A DNA stretch of 46,651 nucleotides from an uncultured Candidatus Poseidoniales archaeon (GTDB lineage Archaea > Thermoplasmatota > Poseidoniia > Poseidoniales > Poseidoniaceae). The notes under the pieces are model-generated. The model did not search any database. It saw nothing but the letters and a program-made list of their open reading frames with translations, and was not told where the DNA came from. The position numbers were made by a program, and so were the translations under genes. The stretch lies in the NCBI GenBank assembly GCA_905182635.1, contig CAJJCM010000002.1:1-46651 (forward strand), given 5' to 3'. Shown here piece after piece: positions 31,358 to 39,827 of the stretch; position 1 is the stretch's first letter; each line of letters opens with the position of its first letter.

Positions 31358-32544
31358 AGTGAATGGAGATTCAATAAAGCGGGCCTTGCAAGGCTGTATT
31401 CTTCGGGAAGTCCAGGGTATTTCCTCACCATTTCTTCATGTTCAGTTTGCATATTTTCAAGCAGGATTGAAAATTCTTTGAGAACGTTAACCATTCCCAT
31501 GTGGCTTTCTTCAAGTTCGCAAATACGTTCTGCACTTGCAGTTACAGTCCCAGAAAAGTTCAACGTTTCAATTTTTATTTCCAAGCGTGGACTCGTAGAC
31601 AAACCCTTCTTTGGAACTGACCGGGCCCATTTTTCAGCCCCAATTAAACGCTTACCACTTACTTTCCCTTGAGTAAGCGTTGAGTCAAGTAATGAATCAT
31701 TGGTGAAGTCGTCATTCGAGCGCTGTGCTTCGTTGAGAATCGTCTTAAATTTACGCTGTTCGACAAAGATGCCAACAATTGGATGAATTTCTTCAGGCAA
31801 CGAGTCAAGTAAGGCCCCTTCGATTCTATGAGCGAGGTATGCACTTGGATCGAACATCGGCAGAACAATCGCACTCGGGAATCCCGTACGGCTGACCAGT
31901 AAAGTGAATCCATACAATGGTGGTGGGATGAAATGGGTGCGTTCAGGGTTTTCACGTTGCAGGCCAAGTGTATGACGGCGTGATTTGAACTTCAATGCCG
32001 AATGTTCACCTCGTGAGACGATGAATCCTTCCAATAATTGATCTTGGCGACATTCTTCAATCCAATGGATTCTATCTTCTTCATCTAAATTGAGATACGC
32101 ATCAAGTTTGCCAATACGGTCAGCAAATTGTTCACTCGTCAGTAGGATGAGGTCGTTACGAAGACGGCGCATTTGCCGTCGAAGCAGTTCATTGTCACAG
32201 ACGACTAAGGCCTGTGAACACAAATATTCTGGTTTGTCACCAGAGACGAGGACCCATGTTGGTTCTCGGCGTGGTAGGATTCCAACGATCGATAATCCCT
32301 CAACATCGAGGTTTCTCCAATCCAAGGCACTCATTGCTACAAGGTCGCCAGTACCCTTTTGGAGAGTTTCAATTGCTGATTCAATATGGGGGAGTTGGAC
32401 CAATTTGAAATCAAATTCCTTGCGGTTTTGTTCGATGGTTCGTTCAATTTGAAGACGTACACCATCACGGCGTGATGCAGTGGTTAGGACTTCAAGTCGA
32501 ACCTTCTCTGTCAACACATCACCTCGGCGAGGATGAATCCTCAC
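31330..32544 (-). CDS. Degenerate porphobilinogen deaminase (HemC)-like protein with C-terminal helical extension
   Basis: From the GTG at 32544 (VRIHPRRGD, resembling the HemC N-terminal strand) the protein has 404 residues. HemC-like landmarks occur in order: TGDLVAMSALD where HemC has D-[IL]-A-V-H-S-x-K-D (active-site Asp about 75 kept, His and Lys lost); GLSIVGILPRREPTWVLVS for the G-L-x-L..I..RExPRDAxVS strand; LLRRQMRRLRNDLIL for S-S-L-R-R-Q..L..R-P-D-L; and DRIGKLD for TRLxKLD. In the C-terminal domain AHRIEGALLDSLPEEIHPIVGIF matches the ER..L..L-GG-C-x-x-P-I-G region, but the cysteine that carries the dipyrromethane cofactor is absent. About 140 extra helical residues follow. Canonical catalysis is therefore unlikely. 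It is divergent from the prenyl synthase. The track's start at 32706 overlaps that gene and is rejected. Confidence 0.7.
   Translation of the reverse strand: MRIHPRRGDVLTEKVRLEVLTTASRRDGVRLQIERTIEQNRKEFDFKLVQLPHIESAIETLQKGTGDLVAMSALDWRNLDVEGLSIVGILPRREPTWVLVSGDKPEYLCSQALVVCDNELLRRQMRRLRNDLILLTSEQFADRIGKLDAYLNLDEEDRIHWIEECRQDQLLEGFIVSRGEHSALKFKSRRHTLGLQRENPERTHFIPPPLYGFTLLVSRTGFPSAIVLPMFDPSAYLAHRIEGALLDSLPEEIHPIVGIFVEQRKFKTILNEAQRSNDDFTNDSLLDSTLTQGKVSGKRLIGAEKWARSVPKKGLSTSPRLEIKIETLNFSGTVTASAERICELEESHMGMVNVLKEFSILLENMQTEHEEMVRKYPGLPEEYSLARPALLNLHSLQASSSEEE
31335..31352. terminator. Palindrome in the overlap of two convergent genes
   Basis: CCTCTTC, loop TGAT, GAAGAGG: a perfect 7-bp inverted repeat that encodes the acidic C-termini of both convergent proteins. 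It could form a bidirectional 3'-end hairpin. The arms are identical to those at 3244-3260. Confidence 0.35.
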
Positions 32545-32595
32545 ATTACAAGGCCGGAGACTACGGGTTAAGAAGGACACCCCTGTAGGAGAGTC

Positions 32596-33579
32596 GTGGC
32601 CAGTGTTGAGTTGAAAGCCAGTGACCGCCTCGAAACAATGAGGTTTTTGGTCGATGCCGAGCTTGAGGCGTTGATTGAAAATGAAATCAAGAACGGCTCG
32701 GGACAAGTTGCTGAACTGTGTGGCTCAGTACTCCTTGCAGGTGGTAAACGCCTTCGCCCATTATTGATTCTCCTGGCCCATGAAATCGCTGGAGGTACTG
32801 ATGTCGAGGAGATTATGCCGCTTGCACTGGCATCTGAAATGATTCACACAGCAACCTTAGTCCATGATGATATCAATGATGAAGCCTCACATCGACGAGG
32901 AATCGAAACAATTCATTCTCGAGTCGGTCTTCCAAAAGCTGTAATTGCTGGTGATTGGTTATTTACACAAGGTTTCGCACTTGGTGGGCAATATGATGAA
33001 CGAATTGTCCGTATCTTAGCCCAATATTGTGCTGACCTTGCAGTTTCAGAATTCGAACAACTTGACCATGTTCTTGACCTTACGACTTCTCCCGAGGATT
33101 ATCTCAGTATTGTTCGAGGAAAAACGGCTGGACCTTTTGCAGCTGGGTGCTATGCTGCGGGCTTAGTAGCGGGACTTTCTGAAGAGCAAGCATCTTCGCT
33201 CAAATGTTTTGGAATGGAACTCGGAATCGCCTTCCAATTGGTCGATGATTTACTTGACTTACGAGGTGATGAACGAATGGGTAAACCCAGAGGAGCGGAC
33301 GTCATTGAAGGGAAAATGACACTCCCCTTGATTCATGCATTGACTCTTTCCCACGGTGAAAAGCGACAACGTCTCGCCTACATCATAGAAAATTTTACCG
33401 ATGATTCGTTTGATGAATTGATGGTGTTGCTCAATCATTCTGGCAGTTTGCATTATGCAGAAATATTAGTGAGTACTCATTTAGAACGAGCAATCGCAGC
33501 ACTCGAAATTTTTCCAGAAAGCGATGCAAAGAGATTGATGTTCCATGTCACTGATTATGTCATGCGTCGACATGTGTGA
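32596..33579 (+). CDS. trans-Prenyl diphosphate synthase (GGPP or longer chain)
   Basis: Class I all-trans prenyltransferase that elongates allylic diphosphates with isopentenyl diphosphate. The family motifs are all present: GGKRLRPLL, the first aspartate-rich motif HDDINDEASHRRG (DDxxD about 91-95), GKTAGPF, and the second motif QLVDDLLDLRGD with a following GKMTLPLIHAL. The residue five before the first motif is Ala (HTATLVHDD), where archaeal GGPP synthases usually have an aromatic; long-chain quinone-type synthases also read IHTATLxHDD. Both archaeal lipid and quinone side-chain roles are therefore open. Start is GTG 32596 with AGGAGAG close upstream, or ATG 32638. The flavoprotein gene follows at once. 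Confidence 0.92.
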   Translation: MASVELKASDRLETMRFLVDAELEALIENEIKNGSGQVAELCGSVLLAGGKRLRPLLILLAHEIAGGTDVEEIMPLALASEMIHTATLVHDDINDEASHRRGIETIHSRVGLPKAVIAGDWLFTQGFALGGQYDERIVRILAQYCADLAVSEFEQLDHVLDLTTSPEDYLSIVRGKTAGPFAAGCYAAGLVAGLSEEQASSLKCFGMELGIAFQLVDDLLDLRGDERMGKPRGADVIEGKMTLPLIHALTLSHGEKRQRLAYIIENFTDDSFDELMVLLNHSGSLHYAEILVSTHLERAIAALEIFPESDAKRLMFHVTDYVMRRHV

Positions 33580-33587
33580 GGGATTAT

Positions 33588-34733
33588 ATGGCTCGTAAAG
33601 AGGTCGAACATCGCCAAGTGATCGTCATTGGTGCAGGGCCTGCAGGTTCCGCATGTGCGCAACGACTTGCTGAAGATGGCATTGATGTTCTGATGTTAGA
33701 ACGTAGAGAGATTGTTGGAAACCCTGCTCAATGCGGTGAATGTATACCGAATTGGGGTGAGGTTGTTGGTACTTTTTCTCATCTTGATGACCATCAATGG
33801 CTAAAAGATTATTTTGAATTCCCTGACCGTTTAAGACTTCATGATCTTGATAATATGCGAGTCTTCCTTCCTTCGGGAAAAGCCTACCATTTCGATTTGG
33901 ATGCTTTCGCAGGTCATCGTTTACACTTTGATGGATTCCTTTGTGACAAGGCGATTAACGCTGGTGCTGAGATTCATACCGGTGAAGCACTGACTCGGAT
34001 TCAACACCAATCAAAACTTGACCGAGACCTTTTGATTACGAGCCATGGCCGGTATTCGTTTGATTTCTTGATTGATGCAAGTGGTTCATTGGCACATGTT
34101 GCTCGGCTACGCCATGGTGGCGATGAACGCTATAGACCAAAAGACCAAGTTCCTACTGTCTATGCTCAAGTCCAGGGAAAAGTACCAGAAACCTTTGATG
34201 TATTTTTGGGTTCAGTTGCCCCCTCTGGCTATGCGTGGATTATTCCAAAGGGTCCAGACACTGCAAATGTTGGTATTGGAGTGCGTGCAGGATATTTGGA
34301 AGGTAATTTGAAAGACCATTTGATTGAATTTTGTGCCTCTTTAGATTTTGAAATACTTTCTTGGGGTGGAGGCTGGATTCCGATGGGTGGTCCAGTGAAA
34401 ACAATGGTTGATGGAACAACATTGGCTGTTGGTGATGCGGCTGGACTCGTCATGCCAAGTAACGGTGGCGGTATTTCTCAAGCGATTATTTCTGGATGTT
34501 TTGCAGCAGAAGCGATTCTTGACAATCTTCGAGATGGAGCGTCTTTGACCATGTATGAGACTCGAGTTCGGGCCTCGATGGGGAGGGCGTTGAAGAATTC
34601 CCTTCGTTCCAAGAATATGGGCTATGCGTTCTTCAAAGGGGACTTGGTTACAGAAGCGTTGTTGAGAATCCTTGGTCCAATCGGTGGAATCAAACGAGCC
34701 ATGGAGTGCGATAAGCCGATGTGGCTTTTCTGA
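33588..34733 (+). CDS. Geranylgeranyl reductase family FAD-dependent oxidoreductase
   Basis: Flavoprotein of 381 residues that reduces isoprenoid double bonds, in archaea mostly those of geranylgeranyl chains of membrane lipids. The FAD-binding Rossmann motif is at the N-terminus (VIVIGAGPAGSACAQRLAEDG, then an acidic-basic LER), NPAQCGECIP matches the family's cysteine-containing loop, and the second FAD motif is VGDAAGLVMPSNGGGIS. ATG 33588 follows a GAGG site; the track's GTG 33576 overlaps the previous stop. Pairing with the prenyl synthase suggests that the synthase's product, or a lipid or quinone built from it, is the substrate. Confidence 0.92.
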   Translation: MARKEVEHRQVIVIGAGPAGSACAQRLAEDGIDVLMLERREIVGNPAQCGECIPNWGEVVGTFSHLDDHQWLKDYFEFPDRLRLHDLDNMRVFLPSGKAYHFDLDAFAGHRLHFDGFLCDKAINAGAEIHTGEALTRIQHQSKLDRDLLITSHGRYSFDFLIDASGSLAHVARLRHGGDERYRPKDQVPTVYAQVQGKVPETFDVFLGSVAPSGYAWIIPKGPDTANVGIGVRAGYLEGNLKDHLIEFCASLDFEILSWGGGWIPMGGPVKTMVDGTTLAVGDAAGLVMPSNGGGISQAIISGCFAAEAILDNLRDGASLTMYETRVRASMGRALKNSLRSKNMGYAFFKGDLVTEALLRILGPIGGIKRAMECDKPMWLF

Positions 34734-34765
34734 AAGGGCGCAAAAGGGGTATTCTGACCTTCTTT

Positions 34766-34808
34766 TGAAACGGTTGGTTCAAGTCCTATCGATACTTCAG
34801 TCGTTTCA
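34766..34808 (+). promoter_or_regulatory. Inverted repeat spanning the pilin start
   Basis: TGAAACG (34766-34772) and CGTTTCA (34802-34808) form a perfect 7-bp inverted repeat with a 29-nt spacer; the second arm ends on the A of the pilin ATG. A transcript that includes both arms could mask the start codon. It could also be chance in an AT-rich gap. Confidence 0.25.
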
Positions 34809-35305
34809 TGCGCAATGTGCGGAGGTCACTTGACAATGAGGCAGTCAGCCCCGTTATCGCCACCGTATTGCTGCTTGCAATCACAGTTATGCTTTCGAGC
34901 ATGGTCTTCGTTTTGATGCAAGGTACACTTACCACGACTGAGAAACCACCTGCACAAGCGACCGTCAGTGTTCGTGGATTGTCAAACGGTTTCCACGTGA
35001 TTCGTATGACGTCTCTAGACCAAACAATAGACCCAGCTAAGATTCAATATGACCTTTATCCGGAGAATTTAGATGACGGTGACCCGATTCGTGGTACAGT
35101 CAGTGACTCGAATGTCTATGGGTTGATTGGAGCCAACGTTTCTTTCCATGATCGTGATGCAGGTTATTCTGTGAGTCAAGGTGATTATTTTGTCATCGAC
35201 TCGACGACGGTAGGCTCTGATTCAGGCACCTGGCGATTCAAACTCGTTGATTTATCCACCAATTCGGTAATGATTGATGTTATTTTACCGCCGATAGAAA
35301 TTTAG
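34808..35305 (+). CDS. Archaeal type IV pilin-like protein
   Basis: A 165-residue secreted subunit with the classical archaeal pilin N-terminus (DUF1628 type): a short basic leader MRNVRRSLDNEA, then VSPVIATVLLLAITVMLSSM as the assembly helix, followed by a beta-rich head of about 125 residues. Cleavage by a prepilin peptidase would be expected just before the hydrophobic stretch. It is the only pilin in the window, 6 kb from the Tad-like ATPase, which may assemble it. The frame admits only ATG 34808 at the N-terminus. It is convergent with moaA, the two stops being adjacent. Confidence 0.88.
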   Translation: MRNVRRSLDNEAVSPVIATVLLLAITVMLSSMVFVLMQGTLTTTEKPPAQATVSVRGLSNGFHVIRMTSLDQTIDPAKIQYDLYPENLDDGDPIRGTVSDSNVYGLIGANVSFHDRDAGYSVSQGDYFVIDSTTVGSDSGTWRFKLVDLSTNSVMIDVILPPIEI

Positions 35306-36310
35306 TTAGCCACCGATGAATGACATCTCTACGGGATGTCTTGTTTCTTTGAGTTGAGTTCTCAATTCTGAATACCGGTCTTCTCGATGTAGCCAGATAT
35401 CTCGAATAATCGTTGCAATCTCTTGTTCATCCGCACCAAAGCGAAGGATTCCACGTAAGTCAAATCCTTGTTCTGAAAATAAGCATGTGTAGATTGAACC
35501 ATGTGCAGAAAGGCGTGCACGAGAACAATCCCCGCAAAACGGTTTGGTCACCGATTCGATGAAACCAACGGTTGAACCATCAACGAGGCGCCATAATCGG
35601 GCAACATCAGAGGGGTGAGCAGCAGCTCTTGGTTCAAGTGGTCCGAAATGGTCTCGTAGAACCTCCCTCATCTCTTGTCCACTCATTACCGAATCGAGGT
35701 TCCAATTATTAGTGGTTCCAACATCCATGAATTCAATGAACCGGACGATTATGTTGCGTTCGCTACAGGCTTTTGTTAAAGGGACTATTTGAGACTCATT
35801 GACGCCTTTTTTGACGACGCAATTGACTTTAACTGGTAAGCCAATCTTTTGAGCAACATCAATTCCCTTGAAGACATCTTCAGGCGAACTTTTACTGTCT
35901 GTAATCGTTTGAAATAATTCTGTATGCACAGCATCAAGGCTAACGGTGATTCGGTTGAGACCACTTTTGAACAGTATCTCTGCATGACGTTCAAGCAGCA
36001 CACCGTTGGTGGTTAATGCGATATCAAGTTCAGAATCAAGGTCACGTAGTAAAGCGATAAAGACATGTAAATCTCTTCGAAGAAGTGGCTCTCCACCGGT
36101 GATTCTGACTTTTGAAAGCCCCAAAGGGAGCAACGATGCAACCACACTTGTCATTTCTTCGTAACTCAAAATCTCCTCTTTTGCCAAAAAAACATGCTCA
36201 GGACCAAAGTTTTCTCTCGGCATACAATATGTGCATCGGAAATTGCATCGGTCAGTGATGGAGATTCGAAGGTCCCTCAATGGGCGACCGAGTGAATCCT
36301 GCAACGACAT
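35306..36310 (-). CDS. moaA: GTP 3',8-cyclase MoaA
   Basis: Radical SAM enzyme that converts GTP to 3',8-cyclo-dihydro-GTP, the first step of molybdenum cofactor synthesis. The radical SAM cluster is CNFRCTYC (Cys 22, 26, 29), with GGEPLLRRDL for SAM binding. The second 4Fe-4S cluster is at PFCGDCSRARLSAHGSIYTC, and the C-terminal Gly-Gly needed for activity is present (SFIGG). I moved the start from the track's TTG to ATG 36310 (MSLQDSLGRP): it matches family N-termini and lies 26 bases after a TATA-like element, as for a leaderless mRNA. No other moa genes are in the window. Confidence 0.97.
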   Translation of the reverse strand: MSLQDSLGRPLRDLRISITDRCNFRCTYCMPRENFGPEHVFLAKEEILSYEEMTSVVASLLPLGLSKVRITGGEPLLRRDLHVFIALLRDLDSELDIALTTNGVLLERHAEILFKSGLNRITVSLDAVHTELFQTITDSKSSPEDVFKGIDVAQKIGLPVKVNCVVKKGVNESQIVPLTKACSERNIIVRFIEFMDVGTTNNWNLDSVMSGQEMREVLRDHFGPLEPRAAAHPSDVARLWRLVDGSTVGFIESVTKPFCGDCSRARLSAHGSIYTCLFSEQGFDLRGILRFGADEQEIATIIRDIWLHREDRYSELRTQLKETRHPVEMSFIGG

Positions 36311-36330
36311 AGTGCAGGCTATGCGACTGA

Positions 36331-36340
36331 GGCTTTTTAT
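36331..36340 (-). promoter_or_regulatory. TATA box of a leaderless moaA promoter
   Basis: The minus strand reads ATAAAAAGCC, centred about 26 bases before the moaA ATG at 36310. This is the usual distance between an archaeal TATA box and the transcription start, so the mRNA probably begins at or next to the start codon. Confidence 0.5.
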
Positions 36341-36366
36341 TCTGTGTTGCAAGGGTTGATGGGTGC

Positions 36367-37818
36367 TTGGAGTCTGGGACCATCATGGGGAGAGGTTGGG
36401 TGAAGCGTTGGACCTCATCTGGCAAAGATCACCGACGTAACGACCTTCGTATTCTTCGAATCACGCCGAGGTCGAATTCGACTCCGATTCAATGGCGGTT
36501 ACCGCCTTCAAAGAGCCACTTAATTCGTGCACTTGCTTTGTTTTCTCAGACCCAACAACACGTCACATTGGAGAACGTCGCCTCTGCAGGTGACGATGTG
36601 AGGGCAATGCGTTGCAGCCTTGCGCAAATGGGTGTTCATTTCGATGACTATGACCGTGAAGGTCAGTTACTTCAGCAAAAGAATCCGATGGACCTTGGCC
36701 CACACCCCAATTCGGTACAGTGGGTCCTTACCGGTGTCGGTCCGTTCGGTTTCAAACGTCCAGCCAGCGTACTCAATGCTGCGAATTCAGGCACAGCCCT
36801 CCGGTTTTTAGCAGGTATTGCAGCCCGAATGGAAGGTCCAATCATGTTGGATGGTGACCATTCACTGCGTCAGAGAGACTCTGATGCCCTGTGGGATTCG
36901 CTCAAACAGGCTGGGGTAGAGGTCTCGATTGGCCAAGGAAAAGAACGTTTACCTGTACTTCTCAGTGGTCCTTGGAAAAAGGAGAAACTTGAACAAGGCA
37001 TCGAACTTGACATCACCCGTTCAAGCCAACCGCTTTCGTCATGGATGCTGGCATCCGCAGCACTTCCAGTGGACATACAACTCAACCTTCAGGGTAAAGG
37101 TGTCTCAAACCGTCATTCAAAATTGACGGCTGAAATGATTCATCTCACCGGTGGAAAGGTTGAACTGGAAGGCGGCCAGTGTATGCTTTCACCTTGGGAA
37201 CCATCGTTCGAGGGGACCTACACGGTCCCTGGTGATGCTTCAATGGCTTCGTTTGCATTCTTGGCGACTCATTGCCTCGATGCAGAAGTAGAACTCCACG
37301 GTTGGCCGGGCGATGAACAAGCCATCGGGCATGAACTTCTTTCCAAATACGCTATAGAATGTGGCATTAAGTGGGATGGTGACCTGTTAAAAAGTATTGG
37401 TTCAACCCTCCCAGTTACGTTGGATGTCATCGATTCAAATGACATTCTACCCCCTCTTGCTGCATTGCTTTCACTAGGGCCTGGTGGGCGAATCAGCGGA
37501 GCTGCACATGCGGTTCACAAAGAGAGTGACCGCTTATCTCGAACAGTAGAATTGCTCAGTTTCTTTGGAATTCACGCAACCTTGCACGATGATGGAATCG
37601 AAGTCGAAGGCAATCAAAAGCCAACCATGCCCCAACAACCAGTGCCGACATTCAACGACCATCGTTTATTCATGACAGCAGTACTTCTTGCCTCAAAAAC
37701 AGGTGGTGAAGTGATTGGACATACACTTCATCATGTTGCTGATGAAGCCTTTGTGCAGCGTTTACAAGAGGCTGGTGTTCAAATTGAAGCGACTACAACA
37801 CCCTCGCTTGCTGATTAA
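36367..37818 (+). CDS. aroA: 5-enolpyruvylshikimate-3-phosphate synthase
   Basis: Transfers enolpyruvyl from PEP to shikimate 3-phosphate in the shikimate pathway. Signature segments in order: LPPSKSHLIRALAL (substrate-binding Lys), NAANSGTALRFLAG (PEP-binding loop), GDASMASFAFLA, SNDILPPLAALLSL, KESDRLS and FNDHRLFMTAVLLA. At 483 residues from the track's TTG it is longer than the usual 430; the homologous part begins near LRITPRSN, so 30 or so N-terminal residues (MGRGWVKRW...) may be untranslated. ATG 36385 is an alternative start. The gene is divergent from moaA and its end overlaps mutL by 4 bp on the opposite strand. Confidence 0.95.
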   Translation: MESGTIMGRGWVKRWTSSGKDHRRNDLRILRITPRSNSTPIQWRLPPSKSHLIRALALFSQTQQHVTLENVASAGDDVRAMRCSLAQMGVHFDDYDREGQLLQQKNPMDLGPHPNSVQWVLTGVGPFGFKRPASVLNAANSGTALRFLAGIAARMEGPIMLDGDHSLRQRDSDALWDSLKQAGVEVSIGQGKERLPVLLSGPWKKEKLEQGIELDITRSSQPLSSWMLASAALPVDIQLNLQGKGVSNRHSKLTAEMIHLTGGKVELEGGQCMLSPWEPSFEGTYTVPGDASMASFAFLATHCLDAEVELHGWPGDEQAIGHELLSKYAIECGIKWDGDLLKSIGSTLPVTLDVIDSNDILPPLAALLSLGPGGRISGAAHAVHKESDRLSRTVELLSFFGIHATLHDDGIEVEGNQKPTMPQQPVPTFNDHRLFMTAVLLASKTGGEVIGHTLHHVADEAFVQRLQEAGVQIEATTTPSLAD

Positions 37819-39827
37819 CCGTGACGGCCAAAATGGTGGTCGAGAGAATCTAAAGGAAGTCGTAATGCGGTCGGACGCCCATGTACGCAAGCCCATGGAT
37901 TGGTGATACGTCGCATGTCATCGACCAATCTCCGCATTTCAGGTAAAGTCAACTTTTCATTCGCTTTGACTGCACCTCGGCATGCATTGAGAAATGCGAG
38001 GTGGTCTTTTCGTCGGTCAACCGTTTCCAGTGGTGCTCCATCTTCGGCGGTGTCTTGCAGTAAGTCGAGTAGAAATGGAATCAATTCTTCACCCGCCAGC
38101 AAGTGAGGTGCGGCGTCAATCACCCATCCATTGTCATTTTCACGCAACGAAAACCCAACATCACTCAACGTATCCACCGCTGCAGACATTCGTGCTGATT
38201 GGCGGGCATCGAGGTCGAGTTGAATCGGTTCAAGTTTGGTTTGACTCTCCCACAATGAGGCATCGTGCCGCAAACGTTCGTATCGAATACGCTCATGGAG
38301 TGCATGTTGGTCGATCAACAGCAATTCACCTTCGGCTTGAACTAAGATGTAAGAATCTGCGAATTGAGCCAAAGGTTCCATTTCAGGTAATTCATTGATT
38401 ATGCCAGTGAGAGGTTGTTCCTCATTCGGAGAACTTCGATGCCCACAGCCTGCATGACGATGAAGGGTCCTTTCAGCAGGTGATAATGCCGGAGCGGTTG
38501 GTTTCTCATCCATTCCAGGTAATGTTTCTTGGGCTTCTGGAGCCGTTGATTGGGGGCGCTTCTTTTCAACAGACTCAAGTTCAGTTGCTTCTTTTCCATG
38601 AAGATTCAATTGCGCACCTGCAGCAATTGCCCATGCTGGAGGTGCTTCGATTTTCGATTCATTGGGAAGCACAAGGGCAGGAGCGCCTGCAGCCGCGTCC
38701 AATGGGTTGACTGAAGGCGTATCTACAGCAGAAAGGTGTTCTTGAATCGAAGTCACTTTCTGCATGCCAAGGCCTTGTAGCCCGGGAATGCCACCGGCAG
38801 CATCAGGTTGAGTCGGGACGGATTCAAGTGTGTGAGCGATGGCACGTTCAAGACGCTCCAATACACGCCAGGAATGGCGAAGACGAACTTCTCGCTTGGT
38901 AGGGTGGACGTTAACATCGACTTCTTCGGGTGGTAAAGTCAGTGAGAGGACGGCAATGGGGTGTCTTCCTTGCATCAATCGGGTGCGGTAACCTCGGCGT
39001 ATGGCTTGAAGGAACGGTCCTGCAGCAACGGGGCGTCCATTGATGAGAATATGGATGTCATCGCCTTTACCTCGGGTGATATCTGGCGTACTGATCCATC
39101 CACTCCACCGTTCTTGACCCGGTGCTTCAGCATCGTTTCCAGGTGGGGTTATTTCGAGCATTGACTCAACTTGGCCACCGAGTAAGTCGAAGAGCCTGTC
39201 CATCATAGATTCAGCCGGAGGAATGTCGAGCATGACTCGTTCATCGATGACCAGGCGGAATCCAGTGAATTGGTGGGCCATTGCATGTGCTACGACCACA
39301 TCGACGACTCGAGCGTTTTCAGTGGCAGGGCGTCGCTGGAATGCCAAACGGGCGGGAGTATTACGGAACAGGTGCTCGACATCAACACGGGTGCCATGTT
39401 GCATGCCAAAAGGTTCTACAAGCCCTTTTTCACCGTTCTTCATCGCTATTGATTTTCCTTCTTTTCCCTTGGGGCGACTTGAAATTGAGAGATGAGATAC
39501 CATGCCGATACTCGCCAAAGCCTCACCGCGGAATCCGAGCGTATGAATCGAATTCAAATCCTCGGCCTTTTGCAATTTTGAGGTTGCATGTCGGTCCAAT
39601 GCTAAACGCAAATCTTGTTCATCGATTCCGTTTCCATCATCTTCAATACGAATCAGGTCAAAACCTCCACGCTCAACGGTAATTACAAGACGAGTAGCAC
39701 CTGCATCAAGGCTGTTTTCAAGCAATTCTTTGACCACTTGTGCTGGTCGTTCAACGACTTCTCCAGCTGCAATATGCCCGATGGTTTTTTCATCAAGTTG
39801 TTGAATTCTGTTCGGTTCAGACATCAT
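37815..39827 (-). CDS. mutL: DNA mismatch repair protein MutL
   Basis: Bacterial-type MutL, the GHKL ATPase that couples MutS to strand removal. The N-terminal ATPase motifs are intact (ELLENSLDAGAT, DDGNGIDE, TLGFRGEALASIG). A long Pro/Glu-rich linker with GMDEKP precedes the C-terminal dimer domain. That domain carries the endonuclease signature DQHALHERIRYE together with ACRGAVKA and CVHGRPTAL, so this MutL should nick DNA itself, consistent with no mutH being present. ATG 39827 follows GGAGGA inside the end of mutS, so the genes overlap and are translated together. The 670-residue length is ordinary. Confidence 0.97.
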   Translation of the reverse strand: MMSEPNRIQQLDEKTIGHIAAGEVVERPAQVVKELLENSLDAGATRLVITVERGGFDLIRIEDDGNGIDEQDLRLALDRHATSKLQKAEDLNSIHTLGFRGEALASIGMVSHLSISSRPKGKEGKSIAMKNGEKGLVEPFGMQHGTRVDVEHLFRNTPARLAFQRRPATENARVVDVVVAHAMAHQFTGFRLVIDERVMLDIPPAESMMDRLFDLLGGQVESMLEITPPGNDAEAPGQERWSGWISTPDITRGKGDDIHILINGRPVAAGPFLQAIRRGYRTRLMQGRHPIAVLSLTLPPEEVDVNVHPTKREVRLRHSWRVLERLERAIAHTLESVPTQPDAAGGIPGLQGLGMQKVTSIQEHLSAVDTPSVNPLDAAAGAPALVLPNESKIEAPPAWAIAAGAQLNLHGKEATELESVEKKRPQSTAPEAQETLPGMDEKPTAPALSPAERTLHRHAGCGHRSSPNEEQPLTGIINELPEMEPLAQFADSYILVQAEGELLLIDQHALHERIRYERLRHDASLWESQTKLEPIQLDLDARQSARMSAAVDTLSDVGFSLRENDNGWVIDAAPHLLAGEELIPFLLDLLQDTAEDGAPLETVDRRKDHLAFLNACRGAVKANEKLTLPEMRRLVDDMRRITNPWACVHGRPTALRLPLDSLDHHFGRHG

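Noticed and set aside
32545-32706. N-terminal extension of the HemC-like ORF
   Set aside because: It would overlap the divergent prenyl synthase by over 100 bp, and the HemC-like strand starts at the GTG at 32544.
34773-34792. T-loop-like sequence GGTTCAAGTCC suggesting a tRNA
   Set aside because: The flanks do not form a proper T stem, and no acceptor, D or anticodon arms can be placed in the 74-bp gap.
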